Part shown: one piece after another, positions 1 through 8,164 of the stretch
Numbering within the stretch: position 1 is the stretch's first letter
Layout of the letters: each line of letters opens with the position of its first letter
Source: an uncultured Flavobacteriales bacterium
GTDB taxonomy: Bacteria > Bacteroidota > Bacteroidia > Flavobacteriales_G > Salibacteraceae
Direction of reading: 5' to 3'
DNA: 36,759 bases
NCBI GenBank assembly: GCA_913062955.1
Contig: CAJXZP010000041.1
Span: 1-36,759 of the forward strand
Made by a program: the position numbers and the translations under genes
The notes under the pieces: generated by a model
Seen by the model: only the letters and a program-made list of their open reading frames with translations
Told to the model about the DNA's origin: nothing
Database searches by the model: none

Positions 1-132
1 TCCATTAGTTGGGATGGAACCTTAGGTAATGAACCCGCGGCTCCGGGTATTTATTCCTACAAAATTTGGTATAATACTGGTGAGACTTCTAGTAGTGTAA
101 GCAAGGTCGGATTGGTGAACTTGATTCGGTAA
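1..132 (+). CDS. 3' end of a T9SS cargo protein (type B / CHU_C C-terminal sorting domain)
   Basis: Reading frame 1 is open from the first base to a TAA at 130-132, giving the last 43 residues of a protein whose start lies to the left. The tail has the order typical of the gliding-motility-associated (type B, CHU_C/TIGR04131-like) C-terminal domain: a WDGT motif, then APGIYSYKIWY, then KVGLVNLIR at the very end. In Bacteroidota this domain directs large secreted or surface proteins through the type IX secretion system. What the mature protein does cannot be told from this piece. No plus-strand terminator is evident after it; the hairpin at 291-317 has its T-run on the other strand. Confidence 0.85.
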   Translation, partial: SISWDGTLGNEPAAPGIYSYKIWYNTGETSSSVSKVGLVNLIR

Positions 133-284
133 AATCATTTAATTTCCGGGAGTAATTGTCCCCCTTAATTCCTTACCGTGAGTCACCAAATTTATTGCAC
201 GATACAGACCTTCGTTTAGCCCAGACACTATTTAATAGATACGGCACGATTAGTAGCGAAAAGGAAACACCAAATAAGAAGGAA

Positions 285-317
285 TAAAAAAGCCTCAATA
301 ACCATGTTATTGAGGCT
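285..317 (-). terminator. Rho-independent terminator of secA
   Basis: A perfect 12-bp stem (AGCCTCAATAAC at 291-302, GTTATTGAGGCT at 306-317) with a 3-nt loop. Read on the minus strand it is followed by a run of six T (A's at 285-290 on the plus strand). It lies 21 bp past the secA stop. There is no T-run on the plus side, so it should act for secA only. Confidence 0.9.
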
Positions 318-338
318 TCAAAATCTATTTCTAAAATC

Positions 339-3300
339 TTAAGCTTCTACTCTCCAAGCACCGGTTTTCAATAACGGTTCGGCTTGTTTAAACTTTAAAT
401 CTTTACGGTCACCCGTTCGCATGTTTACAATGGTCACCTTATCGTTTCTACCGATTACTTTTTCTGTATTTACAATTGGAATTTTCTTCTCTTCAGATTT
501 ATTTCCTGAAGGGTCATGGTAATTTTGACCTCCACTAGCTTCCGATGGTAATTCGTCTTTCGTTTCTTGCAACTGTCGGCTAGCTCTTTTAGGAGCTGGA
601 GCCGCTTGAATACGCGTGTTTTCTTGTTCTGGCAAGTTGGCCTTCACTAAGAAAGAAACCCCTTCTCTACCAATTTGGCCGACCATTTCCTTAAACAATT
701 TAAACGATTCGAATTTATAAATCAACAAAGGATCTTTTTGTTCGTAAACCGCATTTCTTACCGATTGACGTAAATCATCCATAGCCCGTAAATGCTCTTT
801 CCAATATTGATCAATCATGGCCAAAGACACCCCTTTTTCGAGCGAGTTAATTAGCTCTAAACCTTCGGTATTGTATGATTTTTCCAAATTTGCAACGACT
901 TGCATTACTTTCTTTCCATCTGTAAATGGAACCACAATATTTTCGAAATGTGCATTTGGATCTTCAAAAACACCTTTAATTACAGGGAAGGCTTTGGTGG
1001 CCATTTCTTTATGACGAGCATAGTAGTTATTTAAAGTCGCTTCATAAATCTTCTCCACTAACATGTCTTGCTTGGTGTTCAAAAATTCTTCTTCAGAAAC
1101 AGGCACCTCTACATGCAATGCAGCCAAAGCTTCTAATTTAAACCCTTTGTAATCTTTAGTAGCCGAATAGTCAATAACCATTCCTTCAATATTATCGAAG
1201 ATAGAATTGGCAATATCAATTTTTAATCGCGTACCATTAAGAGCATTTCTTCTACGCTTATAAATAACCTCACGTTGCTTATTCATCACGTCATCATACT
1301 CCAATAAGTTTTTACGAATACCGAAGTTATTTTCCTCTACTTTTTTCTGCGCTCTTTCAATCGAGTTACTGATCATTTTATGTTGAATGGCTTCCCCTTC
1401 CTCATGGCCCATACGGTCCATCATTTTGGCGATTCTTTCGGAACCAAACAAACGCATCAAATTATCTTCTAAAGACACAAAAAACTGAGACGATCCTGGA
1501 TCACCTTGACGCCCCGCACGACCTCTTAACTGACGGTCAATACGTCTAGATTCATGTCGTTCTGTACCTACAATAGCTAAACCACCTGCATCTTTAGTTG
1601 CTTGCGTTAACTTGATATCGGTACCACGACCAGCCATATTAGTCGCAATAGTTACCGTACCTGGCTCCCCTGCATGTTTCACAACATCGGCTTCTTTTTG
1701 GTGCAGTTTTGCATTCAAAACTTGATGCTCAACCTTACGCATGGCTAACATACGCCCTAATAATTCGGAAACTTCAACAGAGGTTGTACCTACCAAAACT
1801 GGACGACCCAAGTTTTTCAGTTTCACGACTTCGTCAATTACCGCATTGTATTTTTCTCTCGCTGTTTTGTAAACTAAATCTTCTTTATCATCTCTTACAA
1901 GAGGTTTGTTAGTAGGAATAACAACTACATCCAACTTATAGATCTCCCATAATTCACCCGCTTCCGTTTCCGCTGTACCGGTCATACCCGCTAGCTTGTT
2001 GTACATACGGAAGTAATTCTGTAAGGTAACCGTAGCATAGGTTTGAGTAGACGCTTCAATTTTAACTTTCTCCTTCGCTTCAATTGCTTGATGAAGTCCA
2101 TCTGAATATCTACGGCCATCCATAATACGACCCGTTTGCTCATCTACAATCTTAACTTGATTATCCATCAATACATACTCTACATCCTTTTCGAACATAC
2201 AGTAAGCTTTCAATAATTTATCGATGGTATGTAATCTTTCGGTCTTGATGGTATAATCATCCAACACGACTTCTTTTTTCGCTAATTTCTCACTTTCGTC
2301 TATATCCGAATTGTCAATATCTGACAATGTGGTAGATATATCGGGCATTAAGAAGAACTCTTTGTTTTCTACATATTTGGAGATTAACTCGACCCCTCTT
2401 TCGGTAAGATCAACACTATTATTTTTTTCTTCAATCACAAAGAACAACACATCATCTACAATGTGCATTTGTTTCCCTTGATCCTGTAGGTAGAAGTTTT
2501 CTGTTTCTTGCAACATCAACTTCATTCCAGATTCACTTAAGAACTTAATCAATGCTTTACTTTTAGGCAAACCTCTAAAGCATCTAAACAAGGCTAATTT
2601 ACCTTCTTCAATAATTTTAGCTCTTTCCTTTTTATCGGGATGCGTGGATTCGTTGGCGGCTAATTTCTTTTTCGCTTCGGTGAATAAACCGTTTACCAAT
2701 TTCTTTTGCTCGGCAACGAGTAATTCAATTTTTGGTTTTAACTCATCAAAGTGATGTACATCTCCTTTAGGCGTAGGACCTGAAATAATCAAGGGAGTAC
2801 GTGCTTCATCAATTAACACAGAATCCACCTCATCCACAATCGCATAATTGTGTGGCGGTTGAACCAATTCGGCTACCGTACTGGCCATGTTATCTCTTAG
2901 ATAATCAAATCCAAACTCATTATTGGTACCGTAAGTAATATCCGATCTATAAGCCGCTTTTCTTTCGGGTGAATTGGGTTTGGTTTTGTCAATACAAGCA
3001 ATCGACATTCCGTGGAACTCAAACATAGGAGCCATCCATTCGCTATCTCGTTTTGCTAAGTAATCATTCACCGTTACCAAGTGAACGCCTTTCCCCGATA
3101 ATGCGTTCAAGTACATCGGAAGTGTTCCTACCAAGGTTTTCCCTTCCCCAGTCATCATCTCGGCAATTTTACCTTGATGCAATACAATACCACCAATTAA
3201 CTGAACGTCATAATGAATCATATCCCAAGTTACTGGATTACCAGCCGCGTCCCATGTATTTGACCAAAGCGACTTATCCCCCACAATAGTTACATTGCTT

Positions 3301-3740
3301 TTTAGGTTAGCCACTTTAATATCGTTTTCAGAAGCGGTTACTTCAATGGTTGAATTTTCTGTAAAACGTTTGGAAGTTTCTTTAAATACGGCAAAGGCTT
3401 GCGGTAAGAGGTCATTCAGTACATCCGCCTCAATCACTTTGATCTCCTCTATGAGTTTATCTACTTGATCGTATAATTTCTCCTTTTCCAAAACAGAAAC
3501 AGAAGCCTCATTTTCTGCCTTATCTTTTAATTCAGAAATTTGGTCATTTTGACTTTGGATACTATCACGAATTTGTTTTTGAAAATCTTTGGTTTTCTGA
3601 CGTAGTTCATCGTTAGAAAGACCATTTAATTTTTCAAATTCAGCATTAATGGCAATAACCAAATGGTTAATGGCTTTAATATCCTTTTCGGATTTATTTC
3701 CGATTATCTTTTTTATAGTGTTAACTAAAGAACCAAACAT
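339..3740 (-). CDS. secA: Preprotein translocase ATPase SecA
   Basis: SecA is the cytosolic motor that pushes unfolded preproteins through the SecYEG channel using ATP. The 1133-residue product carries Walker A GEGKT at about 198-202, the DEVDSVLIDEART helicase segment at about 303-315, the preprotein cross-linking and helicase-2 region with MAGRGTDI, and RQLRGRAGRQGDPGSS. It is longer than the roughly 900-residue E. coli protein because of a large insertion after the DEAD motif (about 325-510) and an extended C-terminus, as known for Bacteroidota SecA. The C-terminal zinc/SecB-binding tail (CxCxSG) is absent; it ends KTGAWRVEA, in line with lineage relatives. The ATG at 3740 fits the usual MFGSLVNTIKKI start. 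A TACTTTTG box (3844-3837, minus strand) about 100 bp upstream is a weak promoter candidate. The gene seems monocistronic, with its own terminator. Confidence 0.98.
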   Translation of the reverse strand: MFGSLVNTIKKIIGNKSEKDIKAINHLVIAINAEFEKLNGLSNDELRQKTKDFQKQIRDSIQSQNDQISELKDKAENEASVSVLEKEKLYDQVDKLIEEIKVIEADVLNDLLPQAFAVFKETSKRFTENSTIEVTASENDIKVANLKSNVTIVGDKSLWSNTWDAAGNPVTWDMIHYDVQLIGGIVLHQGKIAEMMTGEGKTLVGTLPMYLNALSGKGVHLVTVNDYLAKRDSEWMAPMFEFHGMSIACIDKTKPNSPERKAAYRSDITYGTNNEFGFDYLRDNMASTVAELVQPPHNYAIVDEVDSVLIDEARTPLIISGPTPKGDVHHFDELKPKIELLVAEQKKLVNGLFTEAKKKLAANESTHPDKKERAKIIEEGKLALFRCFRGLPKSKALIKFLSESGMKLMLQETENFYLQDQGKQMHIVDDVLFFVIEEKNNSVDLTERGVELISKYVENKEFFLMPDISTTLSDIDNSDIDESEKLAKKEVVLDDYTIKTERLHTIDKLLKAYCMFEKDVEYVLMDNQVKIVDEQTGRIMDGRRYSDGLHQAIEAKEKVKIEASTQTYATVTLQNYFRMYNKLAGMTGTAETEAGELWEIYKLDVVVIPTNKPLVRDDKEDLVYKTAREKYNAVIDEVVKLKNLGRPVLVGTTSVEVSELLGRMLAMRKVEHQVLNAKLHQKEADVVKHAGEPGTVTIATNMAGRGTDIKLTQATKDAGGLAIVGTERHESRRIDRQLRGRAGRQGDPGSSQFFVSLEDNLMRLFGSERIAKMMDRMGHEEGEAIQHKMISNSIERAQKKVEENNFGIRKNLLEYDDVMNKQREVIYKRRRNALNGTRLKIDIANSIFDNIEGMVIDYSATKDYKGFKLEALAALHVEVPVSEEEFLNTKQDMLVEKIYEATLNNYYARHKEMATKAFPVIKGVFEDPNAHFENIVVPFTDGKKVMQVVANLEKSYNTEGLELINSLEKGVSLAMIDQYWKEHLRAMDDLRQSVRNAVYEQKDPLLIYKFESFKLFKEMVGQIGREGVSFLVKANLPEQENTRIQAAPAPKRASRQLQETKDELPSEASGGQNYHDPSGNKSEEKKIPIVNTEKVIGRNDKVTIVNMRTGDRKDLKFKQAEPLLKTGAWRVEA

Positions 3741-3970
3741 GTAATTAATTTTATGTGAAAACGATTCTACAATCGTTGATATATCTTGTTATTTGTGCAG
3801 CCCGGTGTCAAATATCACACCAAAAAACACAGTCCTCAAAAGTAGAAAATTTGGCATATTTTCATTCACTTTTTGTCTGCTTTTATACCTAAAAAGGCAT
3901 AAATACTTTCTTATTATCCAAAAGACCGAATCTTGAGAATAGGGTAACTAAGGATCTAAATATTAGAGTA

Positions 3971-3999
3971 AAAAAAAAGCCTTCCCAAAAGGAAGGCTT
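3971..3999 (-). terminator. Rho-independent terminator of the DUF2795 gene
   Basis: Stem AAGCCTTCC (3977-3985), loop CAAAA, stem GGAAGGCTT (3991-3999), followed on the minus strand by an eight-T run (A's at 3971-3978). It begins 6 bp after the stop of the small gene at 4005. Confidence 0.9.
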
Positions 4000-4004
4000 G
4001 AAAT

Positions 4005-4226
4005 TTAATATTCATCTTCGTTAAAGAAGAAATCTTCTTTTGACGGATAATCTGGCCAAATGTCTTCAATTGTCTCATACGTTTCCCCTTCATCTTCTAA
4101 TTCTTGAAGATTTTCAACCACCTCTAAAGGGGCTCCAGTTCTCAACGCAAAATCAATAAGCTCATCCTTAGTTGCTGGCCAAGGCGCATCTTCTAGATTT
4201 GAAGCTAATTCTAATGTCCAATACAT
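4005..4226 (-). CDS. DUF2795 family small acidic protein
   Basis: A 73-residue, strongly acidic protein (MYWTLELASNLEDAPWPATK at the start, ending in an EDFFFNEDEY-like tail). I recognise it as the DUF2795-type small protein widespread and highly conserved in Bacteroidota; no biochemical role is established to my knowledge. The segment ATKDELIDFALRTGAPLEVV resembles the DUF2795 core. It is soluble, with no signal peptide or membrane segment. It is flanked by its own well-formed promoter (4264-4293) and terminator (3971-3999), so it is a single-gene transcript, probably well expressed. Confidence 0.85.
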   Translation of the reverse strand: MYWTLELASNLEDAPWPATKDELIDFALRTGAPLEVVENLQELEDEGETYETIEDIWPDYPSKEDFFFNEDEY

Positions 4227-4263
4227 TCTTTATAATTTAATTCTCCTATTCTTTTAGGAACGG

Positions 4264-4293
4264 CAAAAATATATTTTATTCCCACATACACAA
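4264..4293 (-). promoter_or_regulatory. Bacteroidota-type promoter for the DUF2795 gene
   Basis: On the minus strand TTG (4293-4291), 19 bp, then TATTTTTG (4271-4264), which matches TAnnTTTG exactly with normal spacing. The start codon is 37 nt downstream. Confidence 0.7.
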
Positions 4294-4332
4294 GGGAAGT
4301 TTTCAACACCCGTTACAATTTACATATTGCGA

Positions 4333-4884
4333 CTATTTTTGAGGCTTCCATGGAATTTCTTGTGCATCAAAATCAATAGCCCATTTACGAGAAAGCACAA
4401 ACAGATAATCACTTAATCTATTGATGTATCGCTTTGCAAATTCAATATCTTCATCTTCCGACTGTAAAGCAACAATACTTCTTTCGGCTCTTCTACAAAC
4501 CGTTCTAGCTACATGACAATGAGATACTGCTATATGACCTCCCGGAAGAACGAAAAATTGCATGGGAGCTAAATTTTCATCCATCGCATCCATTTCCTTT
4601 TCCAAATCTGTAATCCAGGCATCAGAAATGACAGGAAGGCTTAATTTTTTCTTTTTAGCCGGATCTGTCGCTAAATAAGACCCAATGGTAAATAGGTTTT
4701 CTTGGATACGAATAATAAATTTCTTTTCTGCGACATCGGTCGTGGAATCCCGCAACATACCAATCCAAGAGTTGAGTTCATCTAGATTTCCATACGATTC
4801 AATTTGCAAATCGTTTTTCAAAACTCGTTTCCCTCCAAACAAGGATGTTTTCCCCTTGTCACCTGTTTTGGTATATACTTTCAT
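4333..4884 (-). CDS. PduO-type ATP:cob(I)alamin adenosyltransferase
   Basis: This enzyme transfers the 5'-deoxyadenosyl group of ATP to cob(I)alamin to make coenzyme B12 (adenosylcobalamin). The 183-residue product has the family's N-terminal YTKTGDKGKTSLFGG ATP-binding segment (residues 4-18), GNLDELNSWIG, and the late RRAERS and RYINRLSDYLFVLSR motifs of the five-helix bundle. Length is normal for PduO/MMAB-type enzymes. Its ATG follows the stop of the upstream GDPD gene directly (TAAATG, no gap), which suggests translational coupling in a two-gene operon. No other B12 genes are in the window, so it more likely serves a B12-dependent enzyme elsewhere (for example methylmalonyl-CoA mutase, an inference) than a synthesis cluster. 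Confidence 0.95.
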   Translation of the reverse strand: MKVYTKTGDKGKTSLFGGKRVLKNDLQIESYGNLDELNSWIGMLRDSTTDVAEKKFIIRIQENLFTIGSYLATDPAKKKKLSLPVISDAWITDLEKEMDAMDENLAPMQFFVLPGGHIAVSHCHVARTVCRRAERSIVALQSEDEDIEFAKRYINRLSDYLFVLSRKWAIDFDAQEIPWKPQK

Positions 4885-5712
4885 TTAAGCCACTCCTTTT
4901 GCCTTAACTACTTTCATCAATAAATCAGGGAAATCAGTAATAATTCCATCTACTCCCCAATCAATTAACCTTTCCATGTCCTCTTTTTTGTTCACCGTCC
5001 AAGGTACAACATCCAATCCAAGATCATTGGCTACTTGTAACTCCTCTTTGGTTAGTAACTTAAAGTCACAACTGTAAATATCGGGATCAAAACCTAGGAG
5101 CTCTAAATTCTTTTCAACGCCTAATTTATTATCTACTAATAAACCTAAGGGCACTTCACACTCTGTTCTTTCGAGGTATTGTAAAACCCGAGTATCAAAA
5201 GATTGTAAGGTAGCTCTATCCTCTACTTCGTATAATTTCAAGATATCATATACCGCTTCCGCATAAACCGATGGCTTAGGGTGCAATACGCCATCCCCTT
5301 TGGGAGATGATTTAATCTCAATATTAAATTTCATTTCGGGCAAATTATTTTTTGCCGTGTATTCATTGGTCATATTAATAACCTCTGAAAGCAATGGTTT
5401 GTATGCCTTAATTTTTTTCTGTTCTGGAAAATTAGGATTACCCAAAGACCCACAATCATAATCTACAATGGCTGCATAACGTAGTTTATACAATACTTTA
5501 GAATCATCTTTCAATGGCTTTCCGGTAGGAGCCAAACAAAGACTTTTTAGCATTACCAAGTCATGAGACACCACCACATTACCATCTTTAGACATAACCA
5601 CATCCAATTCTAACGTAGCAACACCTGTATCAATGGCTGCCTTAAATCCCGGAATAGTGTTTTCCGGAAACCTTCCCGTAAACCCTCTATGTCCCTGAGT
5701 ATCAAATTCCAT
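4885..5712 (-). CDS. Glycerophosphodiester phosphodiesterase (GDPD family)
   Basis: A 275-residue TIM-barrel phosphodiesterase expected to hydrolyse glycerophosphodiesters to glycerol-3-phosphate and an alcohol. The GDPD signature is present: HRG at 8-10, PENT at 16-19, the metal-binding ELD at 35-37, and SHD with catalytic His50; the C-terminal WTVNKKEDMERLIDWGVDGIITDFPD segment closes the barrel. No signal peptide is visible, so a cytoplasmic location is likely, as for UgpQ rather than periplasmic GlpQ. It is first in a coupled pair with the cobalamin adenosyltransferase; the metabolic link between them is unclear. No exact TAnnTTTG box was found upstream on the minus strand. ATG at 5712 gives the normal family N-terminus. 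Confidence 0.94.
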   Translation of the reverse strand: MEFDTQGHRGFTGRFPENTIPGFKAAIDTGVATLELDVVMSKDGNVVVSHDLVMLKSLCLAPTGKPLKDDSKVLYKLRYAAIVDYDCGSLGNPNFPEQKKIKAYKPLLSEVINMTNEYTAKNNLPEMKFNIEIKSSPKGDGVLHPKPSVYAEAVYDILKLYEVEDRATLQSFDTRVLQYLERTECEVPLGLLVDNKLGVEKNLELLGFDPDIYSCDFKLLTKEELQVANDLGLDVVPWTVNKKEDMERLIDWGVDGIITDFPDLLMKVVKAKGVA

Positions 5713-5815
5713 AAAATTTTGTTTTATTGATTTAACATCTAAAAAAAGACATTAAATTTTAGCTTTAGTTTGTTATTGTAATTCCCCTATAAATGTAGGT
5801 TAATTATGCGACAAG

Positions 5816-5890
5816 AATAATAATTATTATTGAATCTAAACTTACTAAATATCTTTCTAAACATTAATAGTTGTTAATAATTTAGATTTG
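5816..5890 (+). promoter_or_regulatory. Divergent control region with 16-bp AT palindrome and -7 box for the oxidoreductase gene
   Basis: The 193-bp gap between the GDPD gene (-) and the oxidoreductase gene (+) contains a perfect 16-bp palindrome of A and T only (5816-5831) and, nearer the plus-strand gene, TAGATTTG (5883-5890), an exact TAnnTTTG match 15 nt before the ATG at 5906. A clear TTG at the -33 spacing is not visible. The palindrome could be an operator but could also be chance in AT-rich DNA. Confidence 0.4.
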
Positions 5891-5905
5891 CCTAAAATTT
5901 GGCAT

Positions 5906-6928
5906 ATGAAGGCGGCATTTTTAGTTAAAACAGGTAACTCAGCAAAGGCATTTGAAATTAGAGAAACTCAAATACCAGAACCCAAAGACCATGAAGTTCA
6001 AATAAAAGTAGCCACTTTTGGATTGAACTATGCGGATGTAATGGCTAGAAACGGAATTTACGCTGCTGCCCCACCTCTCCCAAGTATTTTGGGTTACGAA
6101 GCGGTGGGTACCATTTCAAAACTTGGAAATGCGGTTAACCATTTAAAGGTCGGACAAAAGGTACTCGCTTTCACACGATTTGGAGCGTATGCTCAATACT
6201 GTGTTACGCATCATTTGACTGTTTGTCTTTTACCGGAAGAAATCCCAAATGATATTGCCACGGCATTAGCCACCCAATATTGCACGGCTATTTATGCCGC
6301 TAGCTGGATGGCCAATATCCGCAAAGGAGAACGTGTATTAGTGCATGCCGGAGCTGGAGGAGTTGGACATGGATTGATACAATACGCCCAACACAAGGGC
6401 TGCGAGGTTATTGCCACCGCAGGTAGTCCCGAAAAAATCGCGTATTTAAATGAGATGGGAGTTGATTTAGCCATTAATTATCATACCCACGATTTCTCCC
6501 AAGAAATCATTCATACCTATGGCGAAAGATCCATCCATGCCATTTTTGACCCCATTGGAGGAAATAATTACAAGCTCAACAGAAATATTGAAGCGGTAGG
6601 TGGTAGGATGATCATGTTTGGAATATCCGCTTTTAGTAAAAAGAAGGGCACCTGGTTGGATAAAATTCAATTGGCTCTACAATTTGGGTTTTTAAGCCCC
6701 CTCGAGTTTCTTATTAAAAGTAATGGCGTAATAGGAGTCAATATGTTACATGTGGCCGACCAGAACCCCGGTATTATTAACGAACTATTGGCCAATGCGA
6801 TACTCGGTTACCAAAAGGGTATTTACCAACCCAAAATTGCCTTTAACGGATCGGTTGAAAAACTGGGGGAAGCACATGGCATGCTTGAGAATAGAGAGAC
6901 CATTGGTAAGCTATGCGTGAGTTGGTAG
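5906..6928 (+). CDS. Zinc-independent MDR oxidoreductase, NADPH:quinone reductase-like
   Basis: A 340-residue medium-chain dehydrogenase/reductase. The N-terminal GroES-like fold has LNYADVMARNGIY and GYEAVGTI, the pattern of quinone oxidoreductase/zeta-crystallin types that lack the catalytic zinc; the Rossmann nucleotide site is HAGAGGVGHGLIQYA, followed by GSPEKIAYLNEMG. The expected reaction is NAD(P)H-dependent reduction of quinones or enone-type substrates; the substrate cannot be told. I chose ATG 5906 (MKAAFLVKTG). An upstream TTG at 5888 would add six residues, but it lies inside the TAGATTTG promoter box and is unlikely to be transcribed. Normal length, no oddities. It stands alone on the plus strand with a 138-bp gap to the next ORF. 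Confidence 0.93.
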   Translation: MKAAFLVKTGNSAKAFEIRETQIPEPKDHEVQIKVATFGLNYADVMARNGIYAAAPPLPSILGYEAVGTISKLGNAVNHLKVGQKVLAFTRFGAYAQYCVTHHLTVCLLPEEIPNDIATALATQYCTAIYAASWMANIRKGERVLVHAGAGGVGHGLIQYAQHKGCEVIATAGSPEKIAYLNEMGVDLAINYHTHDFSQEIIHTYGERSIHAIFDPIGGNNYKLNRNIEAVGGRMIMFGISAFSKKKGTWLDKIQLALQFGFLSPLEFLIKSNGVIGVNMLHVADQNPGIINELLANAILGYQKGIYQPKIAFNGSVEKLGEAHGMLENRETIGKLCVSW

Positions 6929-7066
6929 CTGACAGTCACCTAGTTACATAAACTCCACAACTTTCTTTCATTTCACCCTAAAGATATTTGTATTCGCCAC
7001 AAATATTTTTTTGAATCCTTATTTCGTGTGTTCCTTTGTTTTGAAACCAAAAAAAAAGAAACAAGC

Positions 7067-7159
7067 ATGGAAGAATCTACCAGCAAAAAAGCCGTCCTAT
7101 TTGGACTATTATGGTTAGCAGCCACTATCGTTTTATCGGTAATATTTGAAATCTCATAA
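7067..7159 (+). CDS. Putative 30-residue single-span membrane peptide (first of a tandem pair)
   Basis: ATG at 7067 opens a 30-codon frame ending in TAA at 7157-7159, preceded by an A-rich stretch (AAAAAAAGAAACAAGC) of the kind seen before Bacteroidota genes. The peptide begins MEESTSKKAVLFGLLWLAAT and continues as one hydrophobic helix to a short EIS end, giving a charged N-terminus and a single predicted transmembrane span. Ten bases later a second micro-ORF encodes a similar peptide. I do not recognise the family. It does not resemble CydX, KdpF or another small respiratory subunit that I know. Support: start context, coding pattern (polar then hydrophobic), and the tandem similarity. It may be co-transcribed with the hydrolase gene at 7272. 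Confidence 0.5.
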   Translation: MEESTSKKAVLFGLLWLAATIVLSVIFEIS

Positions 7160-7168
7160 CCCGCAATT

Positions 7169-7252
7169 ATGGAAGATATCTCATTAAAAAAGGTCCTATT
7201 TTATGTAATCATTTTCGGGTTGGCATTTATATCCGTTATGGCTGAAATATAA
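7169..7252 (+). CDS. Putative 27-residue single-span membrane peptide (second of a tandem pair)
   Basis: ATG 7169 to TAA 7250-7252. The peptide starts MEDISLKKVLFYVIIFGLAF and ends with SVMAEI. Compared with the ORF just upstream it shares the plan ME(E/D), KK near residue 7, an immediate V-L-F stretch, one hydrophobic span, and an S-V-x-x-E-I ending, so the two look like diverged duplicates. It is 19 bp from the start of the following secreted hydrolase-like gene, so the three may form one transcript. No known family recognised; if real, it is an inner-membrane micro-protein. Confidence 0.45.
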   Translation: MEDISLKKVLFYVIIFGLAFISVMAEI

Positions 7253-7271
7253 CTTCTCAATTCAAGTAAAC

Positions 7272-8057
7272 ATGAAAAACGTATTGCTTTTAAGCCTATT
7301 TACCATTGGAATTTTCACTTTGTCAATAGCAAGTGAAAACAACACCAATTCTTATTCCAAAGAAAGTCGCAAGTTTTATACATCACTTTCAGCCATCCCT
7401 ATTTCCTTACGGATAGAAGGACAAGTTAATGCCACTGCAGTTTTAATAAAAACCGGTACCCCGAGTAACAACTGGTTATTTCTATACCATGACCGATGGG
7501 GACTCACAGAAACGGTCGTATTGGAAGCGCATACCCTTTGGAAAGATCTAAAAAACGTGAATGTACTTGTCATTGATTTAAATGACGGTATTCAACCACA
7601 AAGTCAATCTGAAGCTATGCGAATCCTTATTGACAATGACGTAGAAAGAGACCGAGCCATCATCCAAAGTGCAATAAATTACGTTGGATCGAATGCCAAA
7701 ATTGGATCCTTGGGTTGGTGTAATGGCGGGTCTTGGTCCTTGCAAACAGCGATAATGGCAAAACACCAAGAAGTGGCGTGTGTGGTATATTACGGAATGC
7801 CAGACTTTAACAGCTCAAAATTAGCGCATATAGAATCGGATGTTCTCGCTATTTACGGCAGCCAAGACACCTATATCACGCCTACCATTGCGTTGGCCTT
7901 TAAAAGTAAAATGCTCTTAGCCGGAAAAAAAGTGATTTCCATCCATTACGATGGGAAAGGGAACTTTGCCGATAGAAACTCAATACAATATAATTTCCCT
8001 AAAGCATCTGATGCCTATACCAAGGTGCTGAAATACCTTCTTACCAAATATCATTAG
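7272..8057 (+). CDS. Secreted dienelactone-hydrolase-like protein lacking the catalytic histidine
   Basis: A 261-residue alpha/beta-hydrolase with an N-terminal signal sequence (KNVLLLSLFTIGIFTLSIAS), so probably periplasmic. The dienelactone hydrolase pattern is visible: a DRWGLTE segment (74-80), the nucleophile elbow GWCNGG with Cys150, and the acid GSQDTYITP with Asp199. At the position of the catalytic histidine (family Y-x-x-x-H-x-F) the sequence is YDGKGNF, so Gly230 replaces His. The triad is therefore incomplete; the protein may have lost hydrolase activity, use another base, or act as a binding protein. It follows two micro-ORFs with a 19-bp gap and ends before a terminator at 8081-8127. 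Family assignment is confident, function is not. Confidence 0.85.
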   Translation: MKNVLLLSLFTIGIFTLSIASENNTNSYSKESRKFYTSLSAIPISLRIEGQVNATAVLIKTGTPSNNWLFLYHDRWGLTETVVLEAHTLWKDLKNVNVLVIDLNDGIQPQSQSEAMRILIDNDVERDRAIIQSAINYVGSNAKIGSLGWCNGGSWSLQTAIMAKHQEVACVVYYGMPDFNSSKLAHIESDVLAIYGSQDTYITPTIALAFKSKMLLAGKKVISIHYDGKGNFADRNSIQYNFPKASDAYTKVLKYLLTKYH

Positions 8058-8080
8058 GTTTTTTTTGTTTAGTTTAGGTA

Positions 8081-8127
8081 AGCCGAATAATTAGTGAAGT
8101 CCCCACCTAATTATTTGGCTTTTTTTG
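8081..8127 (+). terminator. Rho-independent terminator after the hydrolase-like gene
   Basis: A 14-bp stem (8081-8094 with 8107-8120, one G-T pair, AGCC...GGCT ends) with a 12-nt loop, followed by TTTTTT at 8121-8126. It lies 24 bp after the stop and isolates the next gene. Confidence 0.85.
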
Positions 8128-8152
8128 TGCCATTCTACATTCGTAAACAGTT

Positions 8153-8160
8153 TATTTTTG
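8153..8160 (+). promoter_or_regulatory. -7 box of the DAHP synthase gene, abutting the start codon
   Basis: TATTTTTG matches TAnnTTTG exactly and is followed by only four bases before ATG 8165. If the box works, transcription should start at or next to the A of the start codon, giving a leaderless mRNA. A TTG at 8125-8127 is 25 bp upstream of the box, a longer spacing than usual. Confidence 0.6.
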
Positions 8161-8164
8161 CACC

